From the NCBI RefSeq assembly GCF_024713975.1, contig NC_091100.1, positions 19,477,501 through 19,541,500 on the forward strand: a DNA stretch of 64,000 nucleotides. Reading direction: 5' to 3'. Shown one piece after another: positions 63,370 through 64,000 of the stretch. Both the position numbers and the translations under genes were made by a program. The stretch's first letter is position 1, and every line of letters starts with the position of its first letter. This DNA comes from Paralichthys olivaceus. Its lineage: Eukaryota > Chordata > Actinopteri > Pleuronectiformes > Paralichthyidae. The notes under the pieces were generated by a model, which saw only the letters and a list, made by a program, of their open reading frames with translations, was not told the origin of the DNA and did not search any database.

Positions 63370-63790
63370 CACACACAAACACACACACACACACACACGC
63401 ACACACAAACACACAGACAGCCATGCAGCAGCAGCAGCATCATCCCTGAGCAGAAAAACTACAGTGTTCCTATGTTTCATATTGCCTCCATGCTAACACA
63501 GCAAATGGAGAGGAGACGAATGCAACCTCCCCTCGGCTTTTCTTGAAGAGGTGTTGTGAATAGAGCTGTGTGTGTGTGTGTGTGTGTGGGTGGGTGGATG
63601 TATTTGTGTGTGCTTACTGTGTATGTGTGTTTGTGTGTGTGTGTGTGTGTCTGTAAGTGCGTATGTGTTCTGGGAGCGATGGGGCGTGGAGGATTTCTGC
63701 TTGTATCAGCACCTGGGCTTCACCGAGAGAGAGGTATACAGGGGAGAAAGATGGGGGAACTGGGAGTCTGCGTCTGTGCTTGTGTGCATA

Positions 63791-63832
<42 letters not shown>

Positions 63833-64000
63833 GGGTGGGGGTGGCTAACATGGAGTGGAGTATAATTTAGTTGCTCTGAAGCTCAAGGCTCATGTCAACC
63901 TTGGATAGGGACCCAGGATGATAATTTGAATTGGGAATTAAGTCACCAATCAATGGTTATATTTATGCTGAATCAGTGGTTTATTAAGGGAAGAGAACTC
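63370..64000. other. Microsatellite-rich end of the window
   Basis: CA repeats at about 63369-63416, GT-rich tracts at 63567-63650, and a GT run followed by a GA run at 63789-63831. Open frames here are repeat translations. No gene was recognised. Confidence 0.7.

Overview
This window looks like a piece of a teleost fish chromosome. Introns are short, with canonical GT-AG ends. The window is full of CA/GT and AT microsatellites. Several dispersed repeats resemble ones I remember from percomorph fish. The type I keratins also have fish-like head and tail sequences. I found no bacterial, phage or viral gene. Six protein-coding genes can be assembled exon by exon. All six have closed reading frames, and every intron phase agrees.

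Layout. From 1 to 24.2 kb lies a cluster of three type I keratin (intermediate filament) genes. One is on the plus strand (1079-3100). The second is on the minus strand (5185-8766) and converges on the first. The third is on the plus strand (21059-23981), divergent from the second across a 12-kb repeat-rich gap. Between 24.2 and 30 kb I see no gene. On the minus strand, in head-to-tail order, follow smap1 (30453-38526, an Arf GTPase-activating protein), cenpk (40060-44403, an inner-kinetochore subunit) and lbx1 (51345-52671, a ladybird homeodomain transcription factor). The stretch from 53.6 kb to the end has no recognisable gene. It contains a 1-kb inverted-repeat transposon, a long purine tract and several TAAT-rich complex stretches, and it most likely holds distal regulatory DNA of lbx1.

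How the genes relate. The three keratins are paralogues with the same exon plan. Their products should pair with type II keratins made from loci outside the window. smap1, cenpk and lbx1 act in unrelated processes (clathrin-dependent membrane traffic, centromere assembly, and muscle and neuron specification), so their adjacency is probably a matter of chromosome history.

Most interesting points: the cenpk exon 2 splice acceptor sits directly behind a 34-unit TG repeat, while its start codon is the last codon of exon 1; the cenpk promoter carries a CDE/CHR-like pair and a palindromic CRE; two keratin genes have tail micro-exons of 11 and 8 bp; one dispersed repeat carries a TCTCGCGAGA motif; and candidate conserved non-coding elements flank lbx1. 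I saw nothing that I could call a wholly new biological system. Repeat-family names come from memory and were not checked against a database.
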